Part shown: piece by piece, positions 17,605 through 26,162 of the stretch | How the letters are laid out: the number at the start of each line of letters is the position of its first letter | Numbering within the stretch: position 1 is the first letter of the stretch | Origin: Rhodococcus tukisamuensis NBRC 100609 | Lineage (GTDB): Bacteria > Actinomycetota > Actinomycetes > Mycobacteriales > Mycobacteriaceae | Length of the DNA stretch: 64,000 nucleotides | Direction: 5' to 3' | Assembly: GCF_001894985.1 (NCBI RefSeq) | Contig: NZ_BCXG01000018.1 | Location: 33,100 to 97,099, forward strand | Program-made: the position numbers and the translations under genes | The notes under the pieces: generated by a model | What the model saw: only the letters and a program-made list of their open reading frames with translations | What the model was told of the DNA's origin: nothing | The model's database searches: none

Positions 17605-19586
17605 AGGCGGACGAGTTCGGCCCGGGGTCACTGCTCGAGATTGACGGTATGACCGCAGTCGTCGAGAGCATTGCCGTCCGAGGGGGATCGGTGGCGGTAA
17701 CGGTACGTGAAGAGGAATCTGGCGAGCTTCATGAAATCTCGCTCGCCGACGCGATCCGATTGGTTCGGTTGTTCGCACGAGTCGCCACCCCACGAGTGTC
17801 GGAGCCGGGAGATGTACTAGACGATCTACCCGACCATGCCCGATCAACTGCGTTGGATCGTGCAAAGCACGTGCGGCAGATCATCTTCGGCGATCCAGAT
17901 GACTCAGACCGACGATACTCGAAGGTATCGACGACCGAGCCTCAGCGGCTTGAGGCCAAGGCTGCAGAACTCCGTGGGGTACGTGGGTACTCACGAGCGA
18001 ATCTCTACCGATTCGTCGCTGCGTTCAAGTCCGGTGGCGTACGCGCTCTCGCGCCATATCAACCTGAGGGGCCCACAGGGGCCGATCCTCGGCGGGGACT
18101 CGGTGAAGCCACTCTCGACGTGGTCCACCGCGAGCTCATGGGCCTCGCTCGTCATGGGTCCACCATCAACGTGCAGGCTCGGATAACTCGGATTCGGCGA
18201 GCGCTTTCCTCCGATGGGATCGATGACCCCATGTTGACCCCAGGCCGACTCGAAGCAGTAGTTCGTGCGATCTCGAAAGATCTCAGGCTGGGCTCGACGG
18301 CGAAGACACGACGGCAGTTGCTCGCCCGCGCGGCACGCGGCAATCGACGAGCGGCCCCTGCATTCCCCGGTGAGCGCGTCGAAGTCGACTCGACCTGGAT
18401 GAACACGCTCGTTACCTGCCCGCAGACGGGTCGCGAGTTCCGCCCGTGGATCTGTGTTGCGGTCGATATCGCCACCCGCCTGACGACGGTCCGAGTTACA
18501 CCCGGCACTCCATCTGGTCGAGATATTCGGCTCCTGCTCTTCGATGTCATGGCGCCACTCGTGCTTCCCGACCACCCGCGACCGCACCTGCCCATTCTCG
18601 GTGTGCCCCAGTCGGTCAGCGTCCCTGGATTCGAGATTGGGACGCTGGTTACCGACAATGGCGCCGAGTACGCGAATCGCGGCATCGTTGATCTCTGCGC
18701 CCGCGTGGGCATCTCCATCGAGCTTGGTCGCACGAAACGCGGCATGGACAAACCGCATGTCGAATCGGCGAATCGCATCCTCGACATCATGCAGCAGGAC
18801 CTTCCCGGCTACGTAGGACGATCGGCAGAACATCGAGGCTCGGCCGTTAATCCCGAACTTTCACTGGCAGCGCTGCAGGAGATCTGCCGGGAGTGGGCCG
18901 CAACCGTATACGCCCACCGCCCTCATTCGGGGCTTCCCACCCTCACGAGCCCTGGGAAGTACTACACCCCGATGCAAGCGTATGAGGTCGCAATCCGGCG
19001 CGGCGGCCGCATCGACGTCAGTCCGCACCCTGACGACATCTTCGGGTTCCTCGAGAGCAGGGAATGCGCGATCTCCTCCGACGGTGTGCACCTGGCCGGA
19101 TTTCGATACTTCGGCGACTGCTTGCGTGATGCAGTCAACGAGCGAATCACCCCAACGTCGAGGCTGGGAAATCGGCGCCGCTTCTACTTGGACACCTACG
19201 ACAGGTCTCGAATCTTCTTCCGGGACGATGACGGTCGTTGGCACACCCTGTTCGCGATTCACACCACCGGGGAAGCGATCCCGGCATTCAGTGATGTACT
19301 TGCCAAGGACTTGGCCACACACCTTGGTGGGCTTCACGGACGTCGAGTTCGCGGAGACGTCGCAGTCGCATTCTCCGAGTTCATCGACGACTGCGCAACG
19401 CGACACCCAATCAAATGGTCCAAGGATCGACACCGAGTAGCCGATGCCCTCCCCGACCCAATCGGGAGTACCGGTAGCGCCGGTATCCCAGCCTTGCCTG
19501 AACTCCAGCCCCCGCCTGAGGATCTTGCACTGTTCGGTCACTGGACTGACCTCGACGACGAGGACGACACGGAGGACTGGTCATGA
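17601..19586 (+). CDS. tnsB: TnsB/Mu-type DDE transposase (661 aa)
   Basis: The recombinase that recognises the transposon ends and performs 3' cleavage and strand transfer. N-terminal helical DNA-binding segments (SRANLYRFVAAFKSGGVRAL at about 131-150) precede an RNase H-fold rve domain with the DDE triad: VEVDSTWMN (Asp263), VTDNGAEYAN (Asp352) and KPHVESANRI (Glu388). The Mu-type C-terminal beta-barrel region follows (RRFYLDTYDRSRIFFRDDDG). The start is the ATG at 17601, inside the tnsA stop (ATGA), which indicates translational coupling; the frame is open further upstream, but only as shadow sequence. The acidic C-terminal tail (DLDDEDDTEDWS) may contact TnsC, as the TnsB tail does in Tn7 and CAST elements. 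Confidence 0.88.
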   Translation: MKADEFGPGSLLEIDGMTAVVESIAVRGGSVAVTVREEESGELHEISLADAIRLVRLFARVATPRVSEPGDVLDDLPDHARSTALDRAKHVRQIIFGDPDDSDRRYSKVSTTEPQRLEAKAAELRGVRGYSRANLYRFVAAFKSGGVRALAPYQPEGPTGADPRRGLGEATLDVVHRELMGLARHGSTINVQARITRIRRALSSDGIDDPMLTPGRLEAVVRAISKDLRLGSTAKTRRQLLARAARGNRRAAPAFPGERVEVDSTWMNTLVTCPQTGREFRPWICVAVDIATRLTTVRVTPGTPSGRDIRLLLFDVMAPLVLPDHPRPHLPILGVPQSVSVPGFEIGTLVTDNGAEYANRGIVDLCARVGISIELGRTKRGMDKPHVESANRILDIMQQDLPGYVGRSAEHRGSAVNPELSLAALQEICREWAATVYAHRPHSGLPTLTSPGKYYTPMQAYEVAIRRGGRIDVSPHPDDIFGFLESRECAISSDGVHLAGFRYFGDCLRDAVNERITPTSRLGNRRRFYLDTYDRSRIFFRDDDGRWHTLFAIHTTGEAIPAFSDVLAKDLATHLGGLHGRRVRGDVAVAFSEFIDDCATRHPIKWSKDRHRVADALPDPIGSTGSAGIPALPELQPPPEDLALFGHWTDLDDEDDTEDWS

Positions 19587-20599
19587 TGAGCTATGCGGCC
19601 GACAGCGCGCCAGCGGTGCTCCAGAACCGGGCCGACTGGCCACGTCTGTATCGGCGGGCTCCCATCGACCGTCCGCCCTGTGGCCTCGACGGCGACCCCA
19701 CGCAACTGCAACGGTGGATCGACCGCCTCACCCCACTGGAAACACCGGACATCGCACGGATCGAGGCGGCCATGCTCGAGGTCATTGCCGTCAATACCGA
19801 CCGTGGTGGCGGCGCTCGGCGCTGGCTCGGCATCGACGGTCCACCGATGGCCGGCAAGACGCATGCGACTGCCACAGCGATGCTGCGAGTCCACGACCAT
19901 CTACTCAAGTCGCCACCCCCACCGATCGCGAGAGGCGTTCGAGCTGAGCACATTCCGGTGGTTTATGTCTCGGATCAGGGGGCGAGCTGGTCACGACTGA
20001 TGCGCTCGATCGCCGGATTCGTGGGCTTGCCGCAATCGAAGTCCGAAACCGGACCCGACATCCTCACACGGCTGCGAGAGGTCCTTCCCCTCCTGGGTAC
20101 CCGACTGATCGTTGTCGACGACGCACACATGCTGCGCAGGGTGGGCGCGGCGCGTGACCTGACCGACTCGCTCAAACTCACCCTCGACGCACTGCCTGTC
20201 AGCTTCGTCTATGTCGGCGCCGGCCTGCACGACAGCGCCCTCCTCCGCCGAACAGACTCCGCCGGCGGCGGATACTCTGCGGCCCAGCAGATGGCTGGCC
20301 GAATGAATCGCTGCGCACTCAATTCCTTCGACCCCACAGTCGACGCGGACATCAACCGCTGGCACCGGCGGCTGCATCCATTGATAAAACGCCTCGAACA
20401 GATCAAAGGCTTCGACTCCACCGAGTTGCGCAGTAGTGAATTCAGCCATCGCCTATTCCACATCGCCGACGGCCTCACCGGCGCATCGATCGACCTCCTC
20501 AAGGACTGCAGCAAGAAGGCCATCGGAAAGAAGCGAAGCCCGCAGATCTCCGACCTTGACGGCCTCGAAGCACTCGCCATCGAAGGAGCACACCCATGA
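19583..20599 (+). CDS. tnsC: TnsC-like AAA+ ATPase, transposition regulator (338 aa)
   Basis: The ATPase that links target selection (TniQ) to the transposase. It has Walker A GPPMAGKT (86-93) and Walker B TRLIVVDDAHML (Asp179/Asp180), followed by the AAA+ sensor region with SLKLTLDALPVSFVYVGAGL. Size and motif spacing fit the TnsC/TniB family. It starts with an ATG overlapping the tnsB stop (ATGA) and ends overlapping the tniQ start in the same way, so the four proteins are probably made in coupled amounts. No internal frameshift is seen. Confidence 0.87.
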   Translation: MMSYAADSAPAVLQNRADWPRLYRRAPIDRPPCGLDGDPTQLQRWIDRLTPLETPDIARIEAAMLEVIAVNTDRGGGARRWLGIDGPPMAGKTHATATAMLRVHDHLLKSPPPPIARGVRAEHIPVVYVSDQGASWSRLMRSIAGFVGLPQSKSETGPDILTRLREVLPLLGTRLIVVDDAHMLRRVGAARDLTDSLKLTLDALPVSFVYVGAGLHDSALLRRTDSAGGGYSAAQQMAGRMNRCALNSFDPTVDADINRWHRRLHPLIKRLEQIKGFDSTELRSSEFSHRLFHIADGLTGASIDLLKDCSKKAIGKKRSPQISDLDGLEALAIEGAHP

Positions 20600-23184
20600 T
20601 TCCGATCGTTGCCGACCCGAACGAGGGCGAATCGCTCGACTCCTGGCTCGAGTACCTCGCCGACCTGAATCACTGTCGGCCTCGGGACATCTCAGGGAGA
20701 ATCGACAAGAACCCCAGCCAAAGTGCCTGTCTTAGCAATGTCGCAGACGGCCCAGTTCTGACACTACTGTCGGCCACCACCGGGATACCAACATCCACTC
20801 TCGAACGATGCACCACACAGGTCTACGAACAGTTCGGCCTCCGCACCTCCGTCCGCGCCTACCAAGGATCGGGGACCTGGTTCATGCGAAACGACAGCGG
20901 CTACTGCCCCACCTGCCTTCGCGAAGACGACCTACGGTGGCAACTGTCCTGGCATGTTCGATGGACATCTGTCTGCACGCGTCACCTCACAGTGATCTGC
21001 GACGCGTGTCCGCATTGCGGAGGCCGGATACGGGCCACCACGATCGCCCATCCTCGCCGTACCTCGTCACCCCGTTCGAACTGGCGAGCCAAGCAGTGCC
21101 CCTACGGATGCTCGACCGAGACACTTGCCCAAGCCGACGTCACCGTTGTGGACGAAGGTTCGGAAGCAGTTCGCGGCCAACAATGGATCAACAAGGTCAT
21201 CAAGGACGGAGAGGCAACCTGCGCGTACACGCAGGGCCGCCGCGTAAGCGCCCAGACGGTATTCGCCGATCTCGCCGTCCTCACCCGGCATGCGTTGTAT
21301 GCCCTGACGCCGAAGGGAAAACTAGCTGGGACCGAGAGCGATGAGACCGAGGCAACCAGATCGAATTCTCGACTGTTGAGATTCGTCACCAGTGCCGACT
21401 TCCTGGAAGCCCGCGTGATGGCAATGGAGGTTCTTCACGAGCCGGACAGTCACCACTCCTGGCTCACTCGCGACCGAGTAAACAGGATCATCCAACGCGA
21501 CGGACGTGGACAACGACTCCGCATCTCCGCTCCTCTGAGACGCACCCTCGGGCTACACAGCCACCTACCCACGTACGTCAGTACGCAACCAGAACGCGAC
21601 GCAATCGGACGGCTACGAACCCAACATGCCACCATCGGAGTTGAGTACCTCGTCGAGTCAGCAATCGACCAGATGAACCTGTCCGCCTCCTTGTGGCCGA
21701 CAGTGCGAGTTCAAGCCCCGAAACTCCCACCCCGCATCGAACGCAGCTTCGCGATCACCGGACCGATCCTGCTCGCGGGTCTCGGCCGACACCCGCACTG
21801 GTCAAGACTGGCGCGAGAGTTTGGGCTCGACGCTGACGAGCCAACCCTGCGCAGAACCATGGCTCAGCTCATCACGAATGAATGCGGAAGCGACGCGCTC
21901 GACTACCTTCTTGAGCTCCATGCACACCTGGGCGCCTATCCACCGCCGATCGACTACCGCAGGCGCCGACGATTGTTCCCCAACCCCACCGGCATTTCCG
22001 GCAACCGAGCCCGGTCCCTCGCTCGGTCCGCCGACGCGTACCTCACCCATGCCTTTCGATGGAAGATCGACAGGTACATCTGGCAACTGCTCACCGGCAA
22101 CGATCCCTTCGTCACAAATGGAGTTGCTCTCCTTCACGGGCCGGCTGCGTATGCGTACCGGAAGTTTGTCCACACCATGCAGGATCCGCTACGAGCACAT
22201 GCCGGGGAAGTCGCACAACGACTCCTACTGCGGCATCGCATTGGAGAGCCAGTGACGTACCAGCCTCGTTGGGACCATCAACAGCGCTGCTGGTCACCAG
22301 AAGGCCACTGCGACCACTACTTACCGGATACCGGACGCAACGACCTTCGACGAAGCAGCCTGTCCCTTGCCGCGGCTGTCTCCACGGCAGGCGATGCCGA
22401 AGAACTGGTACACCTCGCGCTCGCGGGCGAGCCCATCCTTGCCCGCAGACTCACGAGGTTCATCGACACCGCACACTTGCCGGATCTCAAGTCCGCAGGC
22501 GATGTATTGGGGGTGCAGCCGCTTCAGGTCACAAAGGAGCGCTCGTACTTGGCGGATGGCCTTGGTGATGATCTCTACACTGCAACGCTCCCGAAGATGC
22601 TGTCGTCAGCTGGATCCGAACTCCTCGACCTTGCTCGCCCCCACCGCGACCGCCTTCGTGAGATCGGACGAGACGCACCTGGCCGGCGCGACCCAGCCGA
22701 CGGCCCGAACAGTGCTGTAGACGAAGCGCAGTACCAGCGAAAAACCCGCCGCCGCTACCGACCCACCGCCAACGGCATACCCGAACAGCATTGCCCCATA
22801 CCAGATTCCCTGCCTGACAACGAGATCACCGCACTCATGCGCCAATACCCGATGCTCAGCACTGCAGGAGTCCGAAGACTACTTCGCCCACGTGATCCGG
22901 CACCGAAATCACTTGCCGACCAGGGAACTGTCATCAATTTTCAGTTCGGGCATGCCCTGTACTATCCGGCGTTCCAGTTCGACACCCGCACCCGCTACGT
23001 TCGCCCTGTCGTCGGAGAGATCAACGAACACTTCGGCACGTCCACCGGTCCACTCGCCGTAGCCCGCTGGTGGTTCGCGACGCAAGTCACAGAAACCGAC
23101 GGGAGATCACCGGCGGAACTCGCGATCGAAGGCTCTCACGACGACGCTCTCCGACGGGCATGCCGGATGCACGACGACTGCTAG
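20596..23184 (+). CDS. tniQ: Large TniQ/TnsD-family target-selection protein (862 aa)
   Basis: TniQ proteins recruit the transposition complex to its target. The N-terminal region contains the family zinc-finger block: Cys104/Cys107 (GYCPTCL), a WQLSWHVRW stretch, Cys127/His130, Cys135 and Cys138/Cys141 (CPHCGG), then a further CPYGC. At 862 residues it is much longer than the roughly 300-400-residue TniQ of Tn5053 or CAST elements, and longer than TnsD of Tn7 (about 500 residues). The extra C-terminal 600 residues are basic and rich in helices, including several HTH-like stretches (for example SAGDVLGVQPLQVTKERSYL and STAGVRRLLR). That is what one expects of a TnsD-type protein binding a specific attachment site. 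No Cas genes are nearby, so RNA guiding is unlikely. Confidence 0.82.
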   Translation: MIPIVADPNEGESLDSWLEYLADLNHCRPRDISGRIDKNPSQSACLSNVADGPVLTLLSATTGIPTSTLERCTTQVYEQFGLRTSVRAYQGSGTWFMRNDSGYCPTCLREDDLRWQLSWHVRWTSVCTRHLTVICDACPHCGGRIRATTIAHPRRTSSPRSNWRAKQCPYGCSTETLAQADVTVVDEGSEAVRGQQWINKVIKDGEATCAYTQGRRVSAQTVFADLAVLTRHALYALTPKGKLAGTESDETEATRSNSRLLRFVTSADFLEARVMAMEVLHEPDSHHSWLTRDRVNRIIQRDGRGQRLRISAPLRRTLGLHSHLPTYVSTQPERDAIGRLRTQHATIGVEYLVESAIDQMNLSASLWPTVRVQAPKLPPRIERSFAITGPILLAGLGRHPHWSRLAREFGLDADEPTLRRTMAQLITNECGSDALDYLLELHAHLGAYPPPIDYRRRRRLFPNPTGISGNRARSLARSADAYLTHAFRWKIDRYIWQLLTGNDPFVTNGVALLHGPAAYAYRKFVHTMQDPLRAHAGEVAQRLLLRHRIGEPVTYQPRWDHQQRCWSPEGHCDHYLPDTGRNDLRRSSLSLAAAVSTAGDAEELVHLALAGEPILARRLTRFIDTAHLPDLKSAGDVLGVQPLQVTKERSYLADGLGDDLYTATLPKMLSSAGSELLDLARPHRDRLREIGRDAPGRRDPADGPNSAVDEAQYQRKTRRRYRPTANGIPEQHCPIPDSLPDNEITALMRQYPMLSTAGVRRLLRPRDPAPKSLADQGTVINFQFGHALYYPAFQFDTRTRYVRPVVGEINEHFGTSTGPLAVARWWFATQVTETDGRSPAELAIEGSHDDALRRACRMHDDC

Positions 23185-23199
23185 GTCAAGTTCAGACCG

Positions 23200-23224
23200 G
23201 GCGGGCCGTGCTATGCGGCCCGCC
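23200..23224 (+). terminator. Terminator after tniQ
   Basis: GGCGGGCCG (23200-23208) and CGGCCCGCC (23216-23224) form a perfect nine-bp GC stem with a seven-base loop, 16 bases after the tniQ stop. There is no long T-run, which is common for actinobacterial terminators. Confidence 0.6.
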
Positions 23225-23355
23225 GATGCGTGTTGAACACGCCTTCCACGTCCAGCCCGGGGTTGCAGCGCGTGCGGATCCACACGCGAGCTCTCGTCGA
23301 CCCGCGAACTGAACCCACGACTTGTCACATGACGGCAGTCTCAACAATCCGTCAA

Positions 23356-23404
23356 ATGTCCGATTTTTGTCTCAACATCTCAACATGTCCGATTTTTGTC
23401 TCAA
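23356..23404. repeat. Two 20-bp direct repeats, probable transposon end
   Basis: ATGTCCGATTTTTGTCTCAA occurs exactly at 23356-23375 and again at 23385-23404, start-to-start distance 29 bp. A degenerate third copy (CAGTCTCAACAATCCGTC) precedes them. Tandem TnsB-binding sites of about 20 bp are the hallmark of Tn7-like ends. Read inward, the outer copy begins TGAGACAAAAATCGGACAT, giving a 5'-TG...CA-3' terminus if the element ends at 23403. The AT-rich repeats contrast with the surrounding high-GC DNA and end 25 bp from the dnaB stop codon. No matching copy was found on the left side of the window. Confidence 0.65.
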
Positions 23405-23428
23405 GTTTCGGTGTCTGCGGCAACTCGC

Positions 23429-24820
23429 TCAGCCCCGCGCCATGTCCACGAACCGCGAGTAGTGAAGCTGGTGTGCCACAGTGATTGTCGCGGTGGGACC
23501 ACCACGGTGCTTGCCGAGGATGATGTCCGCCTCGCCGCCGCGCGGGTCGTCCCGCTCGAAGGCGTCGGGCCGGTGCAGGAGCATGACCATGTCGGCGTCC
23601 TGCTCGAGCGAGCCGGACTCACGGAGGTCGGAGACCTGGGGGCGCTTGTCCGTCCGCTGTTCCGGACCACGGTTGAGCTGACAGATCGCCACCACGGGGA
23701 CCTCGAGTTCCTTCGCCAGCAGCTTCAGCGAACGGGAGAACTCCGAGACCTCCTGCTGGCGGGACTCGACCTTCTTGCCCGACGTCATCAGCTGCAGGTA
23801 GTCGAGGACCACCAGCTTGATGTCGTGCTTCTGCTTGAGCCGGCGGGCCTTCGCCCGGATCTCCATCATTGTCAGGTTGGGGGAGTCGTCGATGAACATC
23901 GGCGCCTCGCTGATCTCGCTCATCCGCCGTGCCAGCTTGGTCCAGTCCTCGTCGGTCATCTTTCCCGACTTCATGTCCGACAGCTTGATCTTCGCCTCGG
24001 CCGAGAGCAGTCGCATGACGATCTCGGTCTTGCCCATCTCGAGCGAGAAGATGACGCTGGGCATCCCGTGCTTGATCGAGCAGGACCGCATGAAGTCCAT
24101 GCCGATGGTCGACTTACCGACACCGGGCCGCGCCGCCACGATGATCATCTGCCCGGGGTGCAGCCCGTTGGTGATCTCGTCTAGCTCGCTGAAGCCGGTC
24201 GGCACGCCCAGCGAGATGCCGCCGCGGGTGGCGATGGAGTCGATCTCGTCCATCGTCGGCTGGAGCAGCTCCTCGAGCGGCACGAAGTCGTCGGAGGTGC
24301 GGCGCTCGGTGACCTCGTAGACCTCGGCCTGGGCCCGGTCCACCACCTCGGCCACGTCCTGGCCCTCGGAGCCCGCGTAGCCGAACTGCACGATGCGGGT
24401 GCCGGCCTCGACCAGCCGGCGCAGGATCGACTTCTCCGCGACGATCTCCGCGTAGTAGCCGGCGTTGGCGGCGGTGGGCACGGTCTGGGTCAGCGTCACC
24501 AGGTACGGCGCACCGCCCACCCTGCGCAGCTCGCCGCGACGCTCCAGCTCTGCCGAGACGGTCACCGGGTCCGCCGGCTCACCGCGGGAGTACAGGTCCA
24601 GGATCGCGTCGTAGACGTTCTGGTGGGCGGGCCGGTAGAAGTCGCCGGGCCGGAGCCGCTCCAGGACGTCCGCGATGGCGTCCTTGCTCAGCAGCATGCC
24701 GCCGAGCACCGACATCTCGGCCGCCATGTCCTGCGGGGGCTGACGACCGAAGTCTTCACCCGGCGCCGGTTCCTGCGGTCCCGAATAGTCCGAGTGTCCA
24801 CGATCATCGACAACCGCCAC
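23429..24820 (-). CDS. dnaB: Replicative DNA helicase DnaB (463 aa)
   Basis: The hexameric helicase that unwinds DNA at the replication fork. An N-terminal helical domain (about 30-135, PPQDMAAEMSVLGGMLLSKD) is followed by the RecA-like domain with Walker A ARPGVGKST, the EMGK segment, Walker B LVVLDYLQLM and the QLNRGPEQR arginine-finger region. No intein is present, unlike dnaB of several mycobacteria. The start codon is GTG at 24820 with a GGGAAGGG ribosome-binding site. The gene is the last of the conserved rpsF-ssb-rpsR-rplI-dnaB block. The Tn7-like element lies directly at its 3' end, where M. tuberculosis carries the DarTG toxin-antitoxin genes. Confidence 0.97.
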   Translation of the reverse strand: MAVVDDRGHSDYSGPQEPAPGEDFGRQPPQDMAAEMSVLGGMLLSKDAIADVLERLRPGDFYRPAHQNVYDAILDLYSRGEPADPVTVSAELERRGELRRVGGAPYLVTLTQTVPTAANAGYYAEIVAEKSILRRLVEAGTRIVQFGYAGSEGQDVAEVVDRAQAEVYEVTERRTSDDFVPLEELLQPTMDEIDSIATRGGISLGVPTGFSELDEITNGLHPGQMIIVAARPGVGKSTIGMDFMRSCSIKHGMPSVIFSLEMGKTEIVMRLLSAEAKIKLSDMKSGKMTDEDWTKLARRMSEISEAPMFIDDSPNLTMMEIRAKARRLKQKHDIKLVVLDYLQLMTSGKKVESRQQEVSEFSRSLKLLAKELEVPVVAICQLNRGPEQRTDKRPQVSDLRESGSLEQDADMVMLLHRPDAFERDDPRGGEADIILGKHRGGPTATITVAHQLHYSRFVDMARG

Positions 24821-24970
24821 GGCGATACGCCCTTCCCCACAGTTCGGGCGCCGTCCGCAGCTGCTTCCGGATCACCCTGCACGCAATAGATACGCGCACC
24901 CACCGACATCTGAATCCAGCCGGGTCCCGAGGGGTCCCGCACGGCCGTCGGCGGACGCGCCCGCTCGAGG

Positions 24971-25079
24971 TTATGCACAGACCAGCCCGGGGACAACACC
25001 GACTGTGTGCACAGCTGTGGATAAATTGTGGAATGCACAGGAACGGGTTGTTGATGCCCTGGGGACAACCTGAGGATAA
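24971..25079. promoter_or_regulatory. DnaA-box-like cluster upstream of dnaB
   Basis: Three nonamers resemble the DnaA box TTATCCACA: TTATGCACA at 24971-24979 (one mismatch), TGTGGATAA at 25016-25024 (an exact match on the minus strand) and TGAGGATAA at 25071-25079 (one mismatch, minus strand). They lie 150-260 bases upstream of the dnaB start in an intergenic region of 566 bases. DnaA might regulate dnaB or be titrated here; this is inference from the motifs. Otherwise the 24,821-25,334 stretch shows no gene. Confidence 0.45.
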
Positions 25080-25334
25080 CGAGTATCACATCTCGGATCC
25101 CTGCAGGTAGCGGGCCGTTTTTTCGTTCACACCCCTGTGAATGGAAAGTCGTTCGGCGTGTCGCCGGGGACGAGCGGCCGGGCGTGGCGCCGACTTGAAC
25201 CTTCTCACACATGATTTGGCACACAGTGACATATCACACAAACTGGACGCTCGTTTAGGTTGCCATCACAATCTCCTGGTCAGGCCCTGGAACCGGCTCC
25301 GCGGCACCCCAGGGGGCCGCGCCCTGGAGAAGAA

Positions 25335-25368
25335 AAGGGCCCCGCAGACCGGAGTCTGCGGGGCCCTT
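25335..25368 (-). terminator. Strong terminator after rplI
   Basis: AAGGGCCCCGCAGAC (25335-25349) pairs perfectly with GTCTGCGGGGCCCTT (25354-25368) across a CGGA loop. On the minus strand the stem is followed by TTTCTTCT, so it should end transcription of the rpsF-ssb-rpsR-rplI operon and separate it from dnaB. Confidence 0.85.
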
Positions 25369-25387
25369 CCTCGAGCGTGGGGTCGGA

Positions 25388-25843
25388 CTAGCCGGCGACC
25401 ACGTTCAGGTGGAACTTGGCAACGACGTCGGGGTGCAGGTTCACAACCACGGCGTGCTTGCCGGTCGCCTTGATGTGCGCCTTCGGCAGCTCGAGGCTGC
25501 GCTTGTCGACAACCGGGCCGCCGGCTGCCTTGATGGCGGCGGCAACGTCGGCGGCGGTGACCGAGCCGAACAGCTTGCCCGAGTCGCCGGCCGTCTTGAC
25601 GGTCAGCGAGACACCCTCGAGGCCCTCGATCGCGGCCTTGATCTCCTTGGCGTGGTCGAGTCCGCGCACGGCGCGGGCTTCCTGCGCACGGCGGATGCCT
25701 TCGACCTGCTTCTCGGCGCCACGAGTGGCGACGATCGCGAGACCGCGGGGCAGCAGGTAGTTACGGCCGTAACCGTCCTTGACCTCGACGGTGTCGCCGG
25801 GGACACCGAGGTTGTCCACGTCTGCAGTGAGGATCAGCTTCAT
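25388..25843 (-). CDS. rplI: 50S ribosomal protein L9 (151 aa)
   Basis: L9 binds 23S rRNA near the L1 stalk. The N-terminal domain shows the family signature [35 protein letters not shown] (recognised across residues 2-36), and the C-terminal domain follows after the long connecting helix ([24 protein letters not shown]). The start is the ATG at 25843 with a GGAAAGGG ribosome-binding site; the frame extends 18 codons further upstream into the rpsR-rplI gap, but those codons are not part of the family. It is the fourth gene of the rpsF operon, 13 bases after rpsR. Confidence 0.97.
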   Translation of the reverse strand: MKLILTADVDNLGVPGDTVEVKDGYGRNYLLPRGLAIVATRGAEKQVEGIRRAQEARAVRGLDHAKEIKAAIEGLEGVSLTVKTAGDSGKLFGSVTAADVAAAIKAAGGPVVDKRSLELPKAHIKATGKHAVVVNLHPDVVAKFHLNVVAG

Positions 25844-25856
25844 GTCTTCCCTTTCC

Positions 25857-26099
25857 TTAGCGAGCCGTCGAGACGTAAGGAAGCAGTGCGACCTCACGCG
25901 AGTTCTTCACGGCAACTGCCACGTCCCGCTGGTGCTGGACGCAGTTGCCGGTGACACGCCGCGCGCGGATCTTGCCGCGGTCGCTGACGTACTTACGCAG
26001 CAGCGTCGTGTCCTTGTAGTTGATCAGCGTGTTCTTCTCTTTACAGAACGCGCAGACCTTTTTCTTCATCACCTTGTCGCGCAACGGCGGCTTCGGCAT
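25857..26099 (-). CDS. rpsR: 30S ribosomal protein S18, cysteine-containing type (80 aa)
   Basis: S18 pairs with S6 on the platform of the small subunit. The core [19 protein letters not shown] is diagnostic. The N-terminus keeps the zinc-type cysteines (KVCAFCKEK plus Cys in GNCVQHQ), the C+ form that actinobacteria keep beside a zinc-independent paralogue made under zinc starvation. Its position in the rpsF-ssb-rpsR-rplI order supports the assignment as the primary copy. Confidence 0.97.
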   Translation of the reverse strand: MPKPPLRDKVMKKKVCAFCKEKNTLINYKDTTLLRKYVSDRGKIRARRVTGNCVQHQRDVAVAVKNSREVALLPYVSTAR

Positions 26100-26162
26100 T
26101 GGTCTTCTCCGTACTTCTCAATGTTCGTTCGCGTTCGAACCCACGCTCGCGAGGAGCTGAGA

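Larger units (their letters stand above)
16663..23404 (+). mobile_element. Tn7-like transposon core (tnsABC-tniQ to dnaB-proximal end)
   Basis: Four genes in one direction (TnsA-like endonuclease, DDE transposase, AAA ATPase, TniQ) are joined by ATGA overlaps and followed by a terminator and two 20-bp direct repeats that look like a transposon end. This is the minimal gene set of heteromeric Tn7-like elements. The stated right boundary is the last base of the outer repeat. The left boundary was not found and may lie upstream of 16,360 or beyond the window, in which case the STAND and P450 genes would be cargo. The operon points toward this end, the reverse of classical Tn7, where tnsA lies nearest an end and is transcribed inward. 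Confidence 0.7.

Noticed and set aside
20596..23184. TniQ considered as part of a CRISPR-associated transposon
   Set aside because: No Cas genes or repeat array anywhere in the window, and the protein is much longer than CAST TniQ.
23340..23404. Direct repeats considered as a mini CRISPR array
   Set aside because: Only two repeats with a nine-base gap and no cas genes; they fit transposase-binding sites better.
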